Shown: positions 23,307 through 34,000, counted from the first letter of the stretch. The stretch: 34,331 bases of DNA from Bacteroidota bacterium (GCA_014382125.1 JACNKI010000086.1:1-34331), one strand, 5' to 3'. Made by a program: numbers and translations. The notes: a model not told the origin generated them from the sequence alone.

Positions 23307-26135
23307 ATGAAAAAGATTTCCGTTCTTCTTCTGGTCTCCGGATTCATTCTCGTATCCGGATATTATTTGATTGTTTCACAATCCTCCCGGGATCACTCTT
23401 CTCAACAGAGAACAGAGAAACAGATTAGCCACAAACAGTTACCTAAAAGCGCCATGCTTCCTTACATGGCAGAGTTGCAATGGATGAAACTGAGAGATCC
23501 TCAAACCGGGGAGGTACCTTCAGGAATCCGCAGCCGGGAGCTGGCTTTTGCATCAGGATTACCGGTTAAAGAGAGTTCACGAAGCCAGGTTTGGAACTGG
23601 CGGGGCCCTGACAACATCGGAGGCCGGATGCTCTGCATTGCGATCGATATGGATGATGAAGATCATATCCTCTCCGGAAGTGCGTCGGGAGGGATGTGGC
23701 AGTCGGCAGATGGTGGTCAGAACTGGTCGAAAGTGACGGCTCCGGACGCCGAACAGAGTGCCACTTGCCTCATCCAGGACAGCCGTCCGGGAAAGCATAA
23801 TACCTGGTATTACGGTACCGGTGAGCTGCTCAGTACTACCAAGCGAAATGTCAGTACCAACGTCAGGACCATTGGCATCGGCGACGGAATATTTAAATCA
23901 ACTGACAACGGAGCTACCTGGGAACCATTGCCCTATACTCAGGGTGGGTCTCCCGCTTTCCTGGATGAAGTCTTCCAGGGAGTCTGGAAGATCGTCACCG
24001 ATCCGGTTACAATGGATAAAGATATTGTGTATGCCGCCTGCTACGGTGCGATCATGCGGTCGGAAGACGGCGGTGCAAGCTGGCAAATGGTGCTGGGAGA
24101 CATGGAAAACAAATCGTTTGCTACTGATATCGCCATCACCACCGAGGGCATCCTTTATGCTGCTATGAGTAGCTACTGCTGGTCTATTGAACGTCCGGCC
24201 AAAGCCGGGATCTGGCGTTCCGTTGACGGGATCGACTGGAAAGAGATCACCCCTCCGGATTTTCCAGAAGAGTATAGGGTAACCAGACTGGTTATCGCCC
24301 CGTCAAACGAAAACGTGCTGTATATCTTTACAGAAACACCCTCCAGTGAGCTCTCTCCCTTTAATGGGGTGTTTAATACAGTAAACACCTTCTGGAAATA
24401 TACCAGGCAGGCACCCGCCGATACCGGATTCTGGGACGAGAGATCCTCCAACATCCCTGGCGGAGGAAATGGAAACATGAACAGTTTTCCATTTTCTTTC
24501 ATGGTTTACGGAGGGTATACATTCGACATGAAAGTAGGACCTGAAGATGAAAATGTGGTGTTTCTGGCCGCCATGAATATGTTCCGTTCCGATAACGGAT
24601 TTGCCGATTCCATTCAGACAACTTTCATGGGGGGATATCCTTTTGACATGGATTCATTACATGCACTTCACCCGGATCAGCATGGGATTACCTTCCTGCC
24701 TTCCGATCCGGATGTCCTGTTCATGGCCAACGACGGAGGTGTATACATCAATTACGATTGCATGGCCGATAGTGCAGATATGGTCTGGAACCGGCTGAAC
24801 AATAAGCTGACTACCACCCAGTTCTACTCTGTGACCATTGACCATGAAGGCACCAACGACGACTGGATCCTGGGCGGATTACAGGACAACAACTGGTATT
24901 ATACCGTGACTGATGACCCATCAGCGTTTTGGTTTGATATAGACATCTGTTTCGATGGTTTTGCTACTTGTGTGGCCCCTGACTGGGAATATTGCATCAT
25001 TTCGGCCTACAGCGGAAATATCTGGACAACACAGTTTGATACCGGGATGCATACCAAAAACATCTTTCGCCAGCTTCCCGATACTTTGTTAAAATTCTAT
25101 AATCCGATCATGGGTTCAAATTCACTTTTTCCGTTTTATCAGAACTTTGCCCTTGACCCAAACAACTATGAAACCTTTTACCTGCCAACCATCACCAGTA
25201 TCTGGCGGAAGGCGAACCTGAAGGCGGCATCATACGACAGCAATCTGCGAAATGCCGGATGGGAGCATTTGAGCAATGTCGATGTGGGTGATGCCTCAGA
25301 GATCAGCTACATCACGATTTCTAAAACTCCGGCAAACCGGATCTATTATGGTACCAACCTGGGACGGGTATATAAGCTTGATGATGCTCATACCGGGAAT
25401 GGCATGCCGGTAGAGATTACCGGCCCGACTTTCCCATATTATGCCTTTGTAGCTTGTATTGACATCGATGAGAACAATGCCGACAACATCATGGTCGTTT
25501 TTTCGAACTATAATGTTCAGAGTATTTACTATTCCGAAGATGGCGGAATCACCTGGAGTCCACAGGGAGGTAACCTGGAAGAAAATCCCGACGGTACGGG
25601 ATCCGGGCCTTCCATTCGCTGGGTAAAATCGCTCACTTACCAGGGGCACCAGGTATGGTTTGCCGGTACATCGGTCGGACTCTATTCCACAAATGAGTTG
25701 AAAGGGGACTCAACCATATGGAAAAAGGAGGGAGCCTCTTCAATCGGATCTGTGCTTGTCGATATGATCGATGCCCGTCAAACTGATGGTTTCATTGCAG
25801 TTGGAACCCAGGGAAACGGGGTCTACAGTACCTGGTATGATCCGGCTGCGTACATCGAAGAGCCTGAACCGGTAATTACATTGTTTGTCGGTAATCCCTA
25901 TCCGAATCCTTCACAGCAAAACGTATCCCTGGAGGTAAACTCTAATATTCAACAATCGGTTGAAATTATTCTCTATACATCAGAAGGGAAAGAGAAGGCT
26001 TTGTTGTATCGGAATCTAATCACACCCGGTCGTCAACTCATCCGGTTGAATGTGAGTCACCTTGAAGCCGGCATGTACTATGTTACGGTAATCACATCAA
26101 ATGAGAGAATAGTCAGAAAACTACTGGTCAATTGA
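23307..26135 (+). CDS. Secreted Asp-box beta-propeller protein with T9SS type A sorting domain
   Basis: 942 residues from the ATG at 23307; an upstream GTG frame adds seven residues. A signal peptide (MKKISVLLLVSGFILVSGYY) is followed by a sortilin/BNR-type propeller region. Asp-box repeats S-x-D-G-G-x-x-W are visible at residues 133-140 (SADGGQNW) and again as STDNGATW, SEDGGASW and SEDGGITW. The last 80 residues form a T9SS sorting domain (GNPYPNPSQQNVSLEV, then LNVSHLEAGMYYVTV and RIVRKLLVN), so it should cross the outer membrane by type IX secretion and be anchored or released. Asp-box propellers occur in sialidases, xyloglucanases and binding proteins; I see no catalytic residues that identify an enzyme. 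Monocistronic with its own promoter. Confidence 0.85.
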   Translation: MKKISVLLLVSGFILVSGYYLIVSQSSRDHSSQQRTEKQISHKQLPKSAMLPYMAELQWMKLRDPQTGEVPSGIRSRELAFASGLPVKESSRSQVWNWRGPDNIGGRMLCIAIDMDDEDHILSGSASGGMWQSADGGQNWSKVTAPDAEQSATCLIQDSRPGKHNTWYYGTGELLSTTKRNVSTNVRTIGIGDGIFKSTDNGATWEPLPYTQGGSPAFLDEVFQGVWKIVTDPVTMDKDIVYAACYGAIMRSEDGGASWQMVLGDMENKSFATDIAITTEGILYAAMSSYCWSIERPAKAGIWRSVDGIDWKEITPPDFPEEYRVTRLVIAPSNENVLYIFTETPSSELSPFNGVFNTVNTFWKYTRQAPADTGFWDERSSNIPGGGNGNMNSFPFSFMVYGGYTFDMKVGPEDENVVFLAAMNMFRSDNGFADSIQTTFMGGYPFDMDSLHALHPDQHGITFLPSDPDVLFMANDGGVYINYDCMADSADMVWNRLNNKLTTTQFYSVTIDHEGTNDDWILGGLQDNNWYYTVTDDPSAFWFDIDICFDGFATCVAPDWEYCIISAYSGNIWTTQFDTGMHTKNIFRQLPDTLLKFYNPIMGSNSLFPFYQNFALDPNNYETFYLPTITSIWRKANLKAASYDSNLRNAGWEHLSNVDVGDASEISYITISKTPANRIYYGTNLGRVYKLDDAHTGNGMPVEITGPTFPYYAFVACIDIDENNADNIMVVFSNYNVQSIYYSEDGGITWSPQGGNLEENPDGTGSGPSIRWVKSLTYQGHQVWFAGTSVGLYSTNELKGDSTIWKKEGASSIGSVLVDMIDARQTDGFIAVGTQGNGVYSTWYDPAAYIEEPEPVITLFVGNPYPNPSQQNVSLEVNSNIQQSVEIILYTSEGKEKALLYRNLITPGRQLIRLNVSHLEAGMYYVTVITSNERIVRKLLVN

Positions 26136-26180
26136 ACCTGATAATTTTTGCAGAAAGAGACTATGTGTGAAAAGTTTTAA

Positions 26181-26188
26181 TACTTTTG
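26181..26188 (+). promoter_or_regulatory. -7 box of the GH130-receiver gene
   Basis: TACTTTTG fits TAnnTTTG, 33 bases before the ATG at 26222. It overlaps a TTG that would otherwise be taken as an earlier start, so the ATG is preferred. Confidence 0.4.
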
Positions 26189-26221
26189 AGATACTATTTT
26201 CATGTTCAAAAATGTGAGTTT

Positions 26222-28084
26222 ATGAGTACTACTGTCTACAGAAAGGATGTGTTTTTTTATCCGGACCCAAAACGTATTATTGCCCGTTTTTTCTTTCCCG
26301 GACCTGAGACCCGTGTGCAATCAATCATCCAGAAAGTGATTGACATGCCGGAACAGGCAGCACAATTGGTACTCAACCAAACATTGCGCGATTTCTCTTC
26401 ACGACACCGGAATATCTCAAAGATTTTTCAAAAGCACTTTGATCGTGTTCGTGATATTATGGCTGGTAGAAATGGTGATATGAACACATTGCCAGAAATT
26501 AAGCGCCTTCTTATAGGAGCCTATTTTACGAATGAGTATTCCATTGAGTCAGCTGCTTTTTTTAATCCTTCAATGGTTGAGCATCCTGACCAAACCGGAT
26601 TACAGGAAGGCCAAAAAAGAGTGATCATAAGTTTTAGGGCTACAGGCGAAGGGCACATTTCATCACTTGTTTTCAGAAGTGGAATCCTCGATCAGAATAA
26701 TAATTTGACAGTACAACTGCCAGGTAACCTGGTTGATGAAGCTGAAGCAGTCAGGAATTTTGTCTACCAGAAAGAGACTTTTTGTCAGAAACTTTCTGAA
26801 ATGCATACGGATATGAGAATTGTGAACAAGGTCATGGATAAGCTTCGTTTCGAATTTGATTATAATGAACTCACTCATGCTGTGGAAGAGACGATACGTG
26901 AGCTGGACCCTGATTTTGCCCAAGAAAAGATGCTCCAAACCATTACCTGGCTGGCCGATTCTCATTATGAGATCTCCTTTTCTCTGGATACAGCAATATC
27001 AGAGCGTGTGATTTTTCCAATCGCAGCCGCAGAGAGTAATGGGATTGAGGATGCCAGATTCGTCAAATTCACTGATGATGATGGAAGTGTAAAGTATTAT
27101 GCCACGTATACTGCTTACAATGGCTACTCCATCATGCCAAAACTGATCGAGACGAAAGATTTTTACAACTTTAACTTTATGCCAATCCATGGCGAGAACG
27201 CACAAAATAAAGGCATGGCTCTTTTTCCTCGAAAAATAAACGGTCAGTACACCATGCTCTCACGACTTGACGGCGTGAATAATTATATCATGTTCTCAGC
27301 TGATATTAATCTCTGGCATGAGGCAATCAAGCTTCAGGAGCCCAAATTTCCCTGGGAATTTATTCAAATTGGTAACTGTGGTTCTCCCATCGAAACCAAA
27401 TATGGCTGGCTGGTGATCATCCATGGGGTAGGCCCCATGCGAAAGTATTGCCTGGGAGCTACATTGCTCGATCTGGAAGATCCGACAAAAATCATCGGGC
27501 AATTAAGCGAACCTCTTATCTCACCCAATGAAGAAGAGCGCGAAGGGTATGTGCCAAACGTTGTTTATTCGTGTGGCTCTATCGTTCAGAATGGGCATTT
27601 AATCATTCCATATGCCATGTCTGATACAGCATCTACCTATGCTGCCGTACCCCTTGATGATTTGCTCAACAGGTTGATCCCGTCAGATTTTCGGAAAGAT
27701 AAAGGTGATGTTAAAGCAAAGGCAAAGATTTTAGTAGTGGAGGATGAAGCACTAAATCAAAAGATTGTTTCGGGGATGTTAAAATCTGCTAATTATGAAG
27801 TAGAAATTGCCCCGGATGGGATTATCGCCCTTATGCAGATTGCAAAAGGAAAATTCGACCTGATCCTTTCTGACATCTCGATGCCAAATTTTGATGGATA
27901 TCAGCTGCTTGAATATCTGAAGCAGAACAATATTGATATCCCGGTTGCTTTTATGACAAGTTTTACAAGCAAAGAGGAAGAGATTAAAGGGTTGCAAATG
28001 GGTGCGGTAGAGTATATCAAGAAGCCTATCGATAACGAGTTGCTGCTTCTGAAGCTTGAAAAGATCTTAGCTCTCAGGAAGTGA
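26222..28084 (+). CDS. GH130-type glycosidase/phosphorylase-like protein fused to a response-regulator receiver domain
   Basis: 620 residues. An N-terminal segment (1-about 255, opening with FFYPDPKRIIARFF as in large GH130-related proteins) is mostly helical. Residues about 260-485 look like the five-bladed GH130 propeller: NGIEDARFVKF with the candidate general acid Asp278, then KGMALFPRKINGQYTMLSRLDG, a GCGSPIE-like segment (GNCGSPIETKYGW) and VVYSCGSIVQNGHLIIPYA. Then a linker leads to a complete receiver domain (about 501-620): acidic pair Glu507/Asp508, phosphoacceptor Asp551 in LILSDISMPNFDG, Thr579 and Lys601 in the usual places. GH130 enzymes act on beta-mannosides. The fusion suggests phosphorylation-controlled carbohydrate metabolism, which is inference. 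No signal peptide, so cytoplasmic. It overlaps the convergent glycosyltransferase gene by 11 bases. Confidence 0.82.
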   Translation: MSTTVYRKDVFFYPDPKRIIARFFFPGPETRVQSIIQKVIDMPEQAAQLVLNQTLRDFSSRHRNISKIFQKHFDRVRDIMAGRNGDMNTLPEIKRLLIGAYFTNEYSIESAAFFNPSMVEHPDQTGLQEGQKRVIISFRATGEGHISSLVFRSGILDQNNNLTVQLPGNLVDEAEAVRNFVYQKETFCQKLSEMHTDMRIVNKVMDKLRFEFDYNELTHAVEETIRELDPDFAQEKMLQTITWLADSHYEISFSLDTAISERVIFPIAAAESNGIEDARFVKFTDDDGSVKYYATYTAYNGYSIMPKLIETKDFYNFNFMPIHGENAQNKGMALFPRKINGQYTMLSRLDGVNNYIMFSADINLWHEAIKLQEPKFPWEFIQIGNCGSPIETKYGWLVIIHGVGPMRKYCLGATLLDLEDPTKIIGQLSEPLISPNEEEREGYVPNVVYSCGSIVQNGHLIIPYAMSDTASTYAAVPLDDLLNRLIPSDFRKDKGDVKAKAKILVVEDEALNQKIVSGMLKSANYEVEIAPDGIIALMQIAKGKFDLILSDISMPNFDGYQLLEYLKQNNIDIPVAFMTSFTSKEEEIKGLQMGAVEYIKKPIDNELLLLKLEKILALRK

Positions 28085-30167
28085 GATAGGGTTCGGTAAT
28101 TAACCACGACATCAGGTAAGCGATGATACTTTCTGCTCCCTGGTCCTGACTGATGCTTAATTCTTCTATTCCATCGTTACACCCCTTTGTTTCACTGTCG
28201 TAAAGGGGCAGGTTCAAATCGTTAATCCCGAAAAACCATCCAAAACACATCCTGATCTTATTCACGCTCTCAGGATCTTTCTTGATTTTATTGATCGTAC
28301 CGTACAGGATGATCATTGCCAGGGCGTCAACAGGCTGTTGTGCAAAACCCGGAATCTCTTCACCTCCCCTGAACCACTGTTTATTCCCGATAATAGATAA
28401 ATGCCCGGTTTGGAAGCATTTGCTCTCCAGAAAGTGGGTCGTCACATCAGCGATAGTGAGATATCTCTCATCGGTTGTCAGCTGATACGCTTTGTATAAA
28501 GAAGCGGGTAAGAGTCCGTTATCATAGGTAAGGGTATCTTCAAACCAATCCCAGCTCTTTTTTTTGTGCTTTTCGTAACATCCGCATAAATTGTCAGCCA
28601 GTAAGCGAAGGGTTTCTACCGGTTGTTCCTGATTGGGGAATCGCTTGATGTAATGACAAAAACCGAGGATACAATTGGCAAATCCACGGGCATATGTCAA
28701 TTGTGAAATTCTCCGTGTAGCTGCATTGAATAATTCAACAGCCGTTTGAAACAGGGAATCACTGTCGGCAAACCTGATAAGGTAACCCAATGCCCAAACG
28801 GCACGGCCATAGGCATCATCAGACCCGCTGAGTTCAAAGGTTCCCCGATTGTAATTGAGGAAATTTTTAAAATCACCTTCCTGGTTTTGCATAAAAATCA
28901 AATAGGCAAGATACCGGTGAATATAGGTGATGTATTTTTGATCGCCAAACCGCCGATACGCTTTGACACTCAGGATTAATGCCCTGGAGGTATCATCGAG
29001 GGAGTAGCCGGTTTGGTAATTTGGAATACACCCTTTGCAGTGTTGAATGATGCTTGTGTAATCGGTTAGTCGTTCAACATGTTGAAAACAAAATTCAGGT
29101 ACATCAAAGGAATCGACTGCCTCTTTCCCTTTCTTATGCTTCCGCTCTACGTATATCTCTTCAAACAGCTCAAGATACTGGTTTCCAATTTTAGGCCATG
29201 CAATTTGACAGCCATAAGAGAATGAATTTTTCCTTAATCGATCCAGTTTTTTTGGATGATTGAGCAAATCATTGACAATGTCAGCCAATTGCAAATGATC
29301 CTTAAAATCAAAGAGGATGCCCCGATCTTCAGCCAACAACTCTTCGGCATGCCAGTATGGAGTAGAAATTACAGCCAATCCGGCACCCACTGCATACGCT
29401 AACGTGCCACTTGTGATTTGCGTTTTATTCAGGTAAGGTGTAATATAAATATCACCTGATAAAAGAAATGTTGCGAGTTCTTCTTCTGAGGTATATTCGT
29501 TGAGGAATTTGACATGATCTTCAACACCTCGTTCTATGGTCAGTTCTTTAAGATAAGTTCGATACTCTTCACCATGTAATTTTATCACATGAGGGTGGGT
29601 TTTCCCTAAAACAATAAACACTATTTCAGGATGTTTCTCTACAATCAGAGGTAACGCCTTGATAACAGTCTCAATTCCTTTATTTCTGTTAATAAGCCCA
29701 AATGTGAGAAGTGTTTTTCTGTTCTTACCAATCCTGGGCGCATCAGGATTCATTGTTTTGAGTAGTTCAAAATCAGGTACTCCGTGTTCAATCCGGATAA
29801 TTTTTTCCCTGGGAATATCAACTTTGCGGGTTAAAAAATCAATAGCAAGATTGCTCATGACAACAAGCTTGCTCGAGTAGGCACCAATCTTTTTAATTAC
29901 CTCTTTCTGATGAAAAGAAGGCTGCTCTAAAACAGTATGAAGAGTGGTTATTATAGGTATGTTTAACTGCTTCAATAAAGTCAGGATCAGGAGTCCGTTG
30001 TTTCCACCGAAAATTCCATATTCATGCTGTAGTAAACAGATCGTTGCTCCCGACTGATTGATATATTCCGCTGCTTCTAAGTAACCTTCTTTGTCAAGGT
30101 CATCGATGGTGTGTGTTACAATTGCAGGGTAGTCGTACTCCTGACCGGGATCATTCATCGCAATCAC
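28074..30167 (-). CDS. GT4 glycosyltransferase with C-terminal helical-barrel domain (N-terminus severed)
   Basis: Open from a GTG at 30167 and 697 residues long. The first half is a GT-B fold glycosyltransferase of family 4: HEYGIFGG, then LLTFGLINRNKGIETVIKALP, and the donor-site run GTLAYAVGAGLAVISTPYWHAEELLAEDRG. The second half (about 345-690) has repeated helix pairs (GYSLDDTSRALI, DAYGRAVWALGYL, DNGLLPASLYKAYQL, QPVDALAMI) like an (alpha/alpha)6 barrel. The natural start is not here. The same frame continues upstream to an ATG at 30290, but is interrupted by a TAA at 30185-30183. Without the first 41 residues, the nucleotide-fold beta-strand 1 and its Gly-rich turn are lost, so the product is probably inactive unless the TAA is an error or is read through. 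Substrate unknown; mannose is suggested by the GH130 neighbour. Confidence 0.8.
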   Translation of the reverse strand: MIAMNDPGQEYDYPAIVTHTIDDLDKEGYLEAAEYINQSGATICLLQHEYGIFGGNNGLLILTLLKQLNIPIITTLHTVLEQPSFHQKEVIKKIGAYSSKLVVMSNLAIDFLTRKVDIPREKIIRIEHGVPDFELLKTMNPDAPRIGKNRKTLLTFGLINRNKGIETVIKALPLIVEKHPEIVFIVLGKTHPHVIKLHGEEYRTYLKELTIERGVEDHVKFLNEYTSEEELATFLLSGDIYITPYLNKTQITSGTLAYAVGAGLAVISTPYWHAEELLAEDRGILFDFKDHLQLADIVNDLLNHPKKLDRLRKNSFSYGCQIAWPKIGNQYLELFEEIYVERKHKKGKEAVDSFDVPEFCFQHVERLTDYTSIIQHCKGCIPNYQTGYSLDDTSRALILSVKAYRRFGDQKYITYIHRYLAYLIFMQNQEGDFKNFLNYNRGTFELSGSDDAYGRAVWALGYLIRFADSDSLFQTAVELFNAATRRISQLTYARGFANCILGFCHYIKRFPNQEQPVETLRLLADNLCGCYEKHKKKSWDWFEDTLTYDNGLLPASLYKAYQLTTDERYLTIADVTTHFLESKCFQTGHLSIIGNKQWFRGGEEIPGFAQQPVDALAMIILYGTINKIKKDPESVNKIRMCFGWFFGINDLNLPLYDSETKGCNDGIEELSISQDQGAESIIAYLMSWLITEPYLTS

Positions 30168-30182
30168 CTCAATGTCAACATC

Positions 30183-30290
30183 TTATTTTTGAGCTACTGC
30201 TGCTGTTCGGATGGATTGTACCAGGTTTTCAGTAAACGTGGCAATGCCGCATTTTCGTGGGGGATAGTTACCAATACAAACAATTTTCAT
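30183..30290 (-). pseudogene. 5' fragment of the GT4 gene ending at an in-frame TAA
   Basis: From the ATG at 30290 the frame reads MKIVCIGNYPPRKCGIATFT, the conserved N-terminus of this GT4 group (YPPRKCGIATF), for 35 codons. It then hits TAA (codon 36, 30185-30183) and continues in the same frame as DVDIEVIAMNDPG into the main coding region. No frameshift is involved: a single codon separates the two parts. The distance from here to the LUD-gene stop is 47 bases, so this would be the third gene of the kinase-LUD-glycosyltransferase run. Confidence 0.8.
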
Positions 30291-30337
30291 GTTGAACTGA
30301 ACTAAATATCTGCAAGGTACAAAAGAATTAGCTGATA

Positions 30338-31006
30338 TCAGAATCCGTATTCCTCTCCGATCATCACAACTTTTATCCGGTCATTGGTCATGCTTGCTTC
30401 GATCACGACCAGTTGTCCGCAGATCCGGTTTGGTGGAGTACATTTCGGGTCCTGACATAAACCGGTAACGAAACATGGGGTTTGTTTATTAACCCGAACA
30501 GCATTCATTGGGGCTGCCGTGGTTTTGATCCGGGTAATGGCTTCCATCACAGTCGGAACGACTTTGTTCATTCCCAGCACAAGGATCACTTTCTTCGGCC
30601 CATAGATCATGGCTGCTACCCGGTTTCCCATCCCATCCATATTGACCAGCTTTCCATCCAGGGTGATCGCATTTGAACTGGCAATAAAGACATCAGCGAG
30701 CATACTTTCATGCCGCATAGCATCCACCTCTTCAACCGTAACACCATCCCGGAAACGATCCAGCAATCGGATATCCTGCTTCCTGAGCGCTTCGATGAGT
30801 CCGGTTTCAATGACAGTGACCGATCCTCCCAGCCCAACCAGGGAGCCGGCAGGAATCATGCTGCAAACCGCTTCTACTGCCGGCAACGCATTGTCGAAAT
30901 AAAATCCCTCCATGCCCTGTCTTTGCAAATGACCGATGATCTGTTCCGCCTGTTTGCGATAAATTAGTTGCCGAGGCTCCTTTGATTGTTGGTTTCGTGT
31001 ATCCAT
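30338..31006 (-). CDS. LUD-domain (DUF162) protein, LutC/YkgG-like
   Basis: 222 residues. The LUD fold is visible from the Gly-rich segment VGLGGSVTVIETGLIEALRK, then DVFIASSNAITLDGKLVNMDGMGNRVAAMIYGPKKVILVLGMNKVV, as in LutC/YkgG-type proteins. A C-terminal group of four Cys (C-x5-C-x4-C-x6-C, about residues 178-196, CFVTGLC...RIC) is characteristic of one stand-alone LUD subfamily and may bind metal. Other LUD proteins take part in lactate oxidation with LutA/LutB, but neither is near, so lactate use is not supported here. The start lies 8 bases after the sensor kinase stop, so the two are probably co-transcribed. Confidence 0.85.
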   Translation of the reverse strand: MDTRNQQSKEPRQLIYRKQAEQIIGHLQRQGMEGFYFDNALPAVEAVCSMIPAGSLVGLGGSVTVIETGLIEALRKQDIRLLDRFRDGVTVEEVDAMRHESMLADVFIASSNAITLDGKLVNMDGMGNRVAAMIYGPKKVILVLGMNKVVPTVMEAITRIKTTAAPMNAVRVNKQTPCFVTGLCQDPKCTPPNRICGQLVVIEASMTNDRIKVVMIGEEYGF

Positions 31007-31014
31007 TACTGATG

Positions 31015-34000
31015 CTAGCCTTTATGATTTGTTGGGACGATAAACCAGAACGTGCTTCCTTTTCCTTCATCGCTGGTAGCCCCGATTCGGCCTCTGTTTT
31101 TAACGATAAATTCTTTGGAAAGGATTAGACCCAGTCCTGTACCTGATTCATTATTCGTTCCTTTTGTCGATACTACATTTTCGATATTGAACAGGCCTTT
31201 CAGCACTTTTTCATTGATGCCTCCTCCTGAATCCCTGACATTCACAATTACTTCATTTCGATTTTCTTTCCTGGCATTTATCTCAACACTTCCATTCGAG
31301 GATGTAAATTTAATCGCATTGGAAAGCAAATTTCTGATCACCGTGTTGATCATATTCCGGTCGGCATAGACCAGAACAATCTCCGGATCAGGTTTGATAA
31401 GAGTGATCTGTTTTGATTCTGCAGCAGACTCAACTAACGAGATATTCTCCTGAACCAGTTCCATCACATTAAATTTTTCCGGTTCAAAGGGGAGTATCCC
31501 TTTTTGGGATTGAGACCAGGTAAGCAGATTGTCCAGAAGATTAATTGTGCTGCCGGCAGATGTCTTCAGGTTTTTCAGAATTCGTTGTCTTTCCTGGTCG
31601 CTGAATTCATCATATTCGGTAGTGAGTAAATCAAGGAATCCCAATATGGCATTGAAGGGGCTTTTCAGGTCATGAGCAATGATGGAGAAGAATTTATCTT
31701 TTGCCAGATTGCTCTCCTTTAGTTTTTTCTCCGATCGCTGCAATGCGCGGGTTTTGTATGAAACCATTTTTTCCAATCGGTTTTTATACTGCTGGATGAT
31801 AGAAAATCTGATTGCCATATAGGATATACCTGCCAGCACAACGATGCAAATTGCTATAAACCAACCCCGGAACCAGAATGGCGACCTGACTTTAATAATT
31901 GATGAACAAACCGGTTCGCTCCAGATTCCAAGTGCATTTTTAGCTTTTACACAGAACGTATAGGTTCCGGGATTTAAATTGTTATAATGATAGCTGCCAG
32001 TTGGTGACTGAAACTCTTTAGACCACTGTTTGTCAAATCCTTCCAGGAAGCATGAGTAGAAAATCTTCTCCTCGTTGATAAATGAAATGGCCCTGAAATG
32101 AAAGTTCACGTTGTTTTGGGTGCTTTCCAGAACCAATCTTTTTTCAGGACTTATTGTATCGTTGTCAACTTCAATCCATTGAATGGTAGTAATTGGGGCA
32201 GGGACTTCTGTCATCTCGTATTCATATTCGGGCTTGTATAGAGTGAGACCACTATTCGTTCCGAACCAGATATGATTCTGATGATCCATGAAGCCGGCAT
32301 CCCTGTTAAGGTCCTGCCCCAGGATCCCTTCAGCTTTCGTGAAATGATCCAGTTTCTCACCATTCCATCTGATGACTCCATTATCTGTTCCAAACCACAG
32401 ATTGCCAAGATGATCTTCCAGGATCAAGTAAATCGGCCGGTTTATTGTTAAGCCGTTACTATCGTATTGGACCAGATCTCCTTCTGCTATAATATATAAA
32501 CCATCATTTGTTCCAACCCAGCGACGCTCTCTGGAGTCGGTCAGGAAAGCAAACACATTGTTTCCATTCAGATTTGCAGGTGATTGGATAAGGATTGATT
32601 CTCTCTCTCTTTTCGCCAGAATTCCGCTGTTGATGGTTGCCACGTAGAGCGTCGTATCATCCCCAGCAAAAAGTTTCCGGATTCGGGAATTTCGAATTTT
32701 TGGTGTTGAAACCGGGATAAACTTGTCCTCTGATGATAATGCAAATATCTGTTTACCATTTGCGGCATAAATGTTTCCATCTGGGATGACAACTACGGAG
32801 ACCATGTCGCCCTTTATTCCTTCGGGTTTTCGATACCATTTCACCCGTCTTTTTTGATCAATCCGGGCAATCCCTAATTTAGAACCCGATAGCCAGATAT
32901 TTCCCTTTTGATCATAGTCAAGATCCTGAATCCTGATCTCATAATTTGGCATCTCATCTGAAGGATTGAAATTCAACGTCTCAAAACTTTTCCCGTCATA
33001 AAAGGTGATGCCGCCAAGATGACCAAAAATATAGGATCCGGGTGCGTATTCCAGGGCAGAGGCTACTTCATTATCAAGAAGTCCCTCTATGGCCGTAAAG
33101 CTTGAAAAACGAAAAGATGGAATCTTGTTAACACCCCGAAAACTGGTGAGCCAGGTATTTTTTTCGCGATCAATAAGTACTGAAGTCGCTCCGTCAGAGA
33201 TCAATCCATTATCTCTGTCCATGCGTTCGAAGGAATCAGCACAGGAAGGCGCTAAATAGTAAAGGTCATATGGATTTCCAAAGAATAATCCATTATTCTC
33301 ATCAGGGTAGATAAATGAGTTGGATGTTACTTTATAGATAGCTAGATCAAATCCTTCGGTGATCATTGTGAAAGCGGAGTCTGACAACGTGCCCAGCCAT
33401 CCATTACCCATTAAGTATATCTTCTGGTTTCCAGCTGTTGTTTCCGAATTTCGTGCCAGCGCCAAAGCAAGAATCTCCTGAGAACCAGTAGGCAACAAAG
33501 CATTCAACTCATTCGAGACATGACCACCTCGAAGAACTGATAATCCCATTTTTGTTCCGATAAATATCTGATCTCCAAGAGCGACAATGCTTCTGATTTT
33601 ATTGCTGATAAGTCCCTCTTTTTCACCATAATGTACCCATTGTTTATTCCGGCTGACGAATATCCCGTCTTTTTGGGTTCCTAGGGCTAAAATAGGCACA
33701 TCGTCCTGATAGAAAACATCAAAAGCACTAATAATAACTGGGTGAGTCTTCCCGGTTTTACAATCGAACTTATGCCACTCTTCTCCTGAAAACCAGAAAG
33801 CAGTTGGCTCACTTTGAAGAGGAACAGCCCATAATTTTCCTCTTTCATCAGTCATGATAAAAGCGAAACTTGGAGATATCTGATTAGCAGATGGATTATA
33901 GTGTGTCCAATTTACTCCATCATAAGAGGAGATCCCATAACGGGTGGCAAACCAAAGCAGACCTGATGTGTCTTGAGTAATATCAAATACCATGTTGCTT

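Noticed and set aside
30183-30185. Stop-codon reassignment or selenocysteine-type recoding at the glycosyltransferase TAA
   Set aside because: Other genes here, such as acpS and msrA, end with TAA used normally, and no recoding signal is visible; mutation or sequence error is simpler.
30338-31006. Lactate-utilisation operon
   Set aside because: LutA- and LutB-type genes are absent; a stand-alone LUD protein does not establish lactate use.
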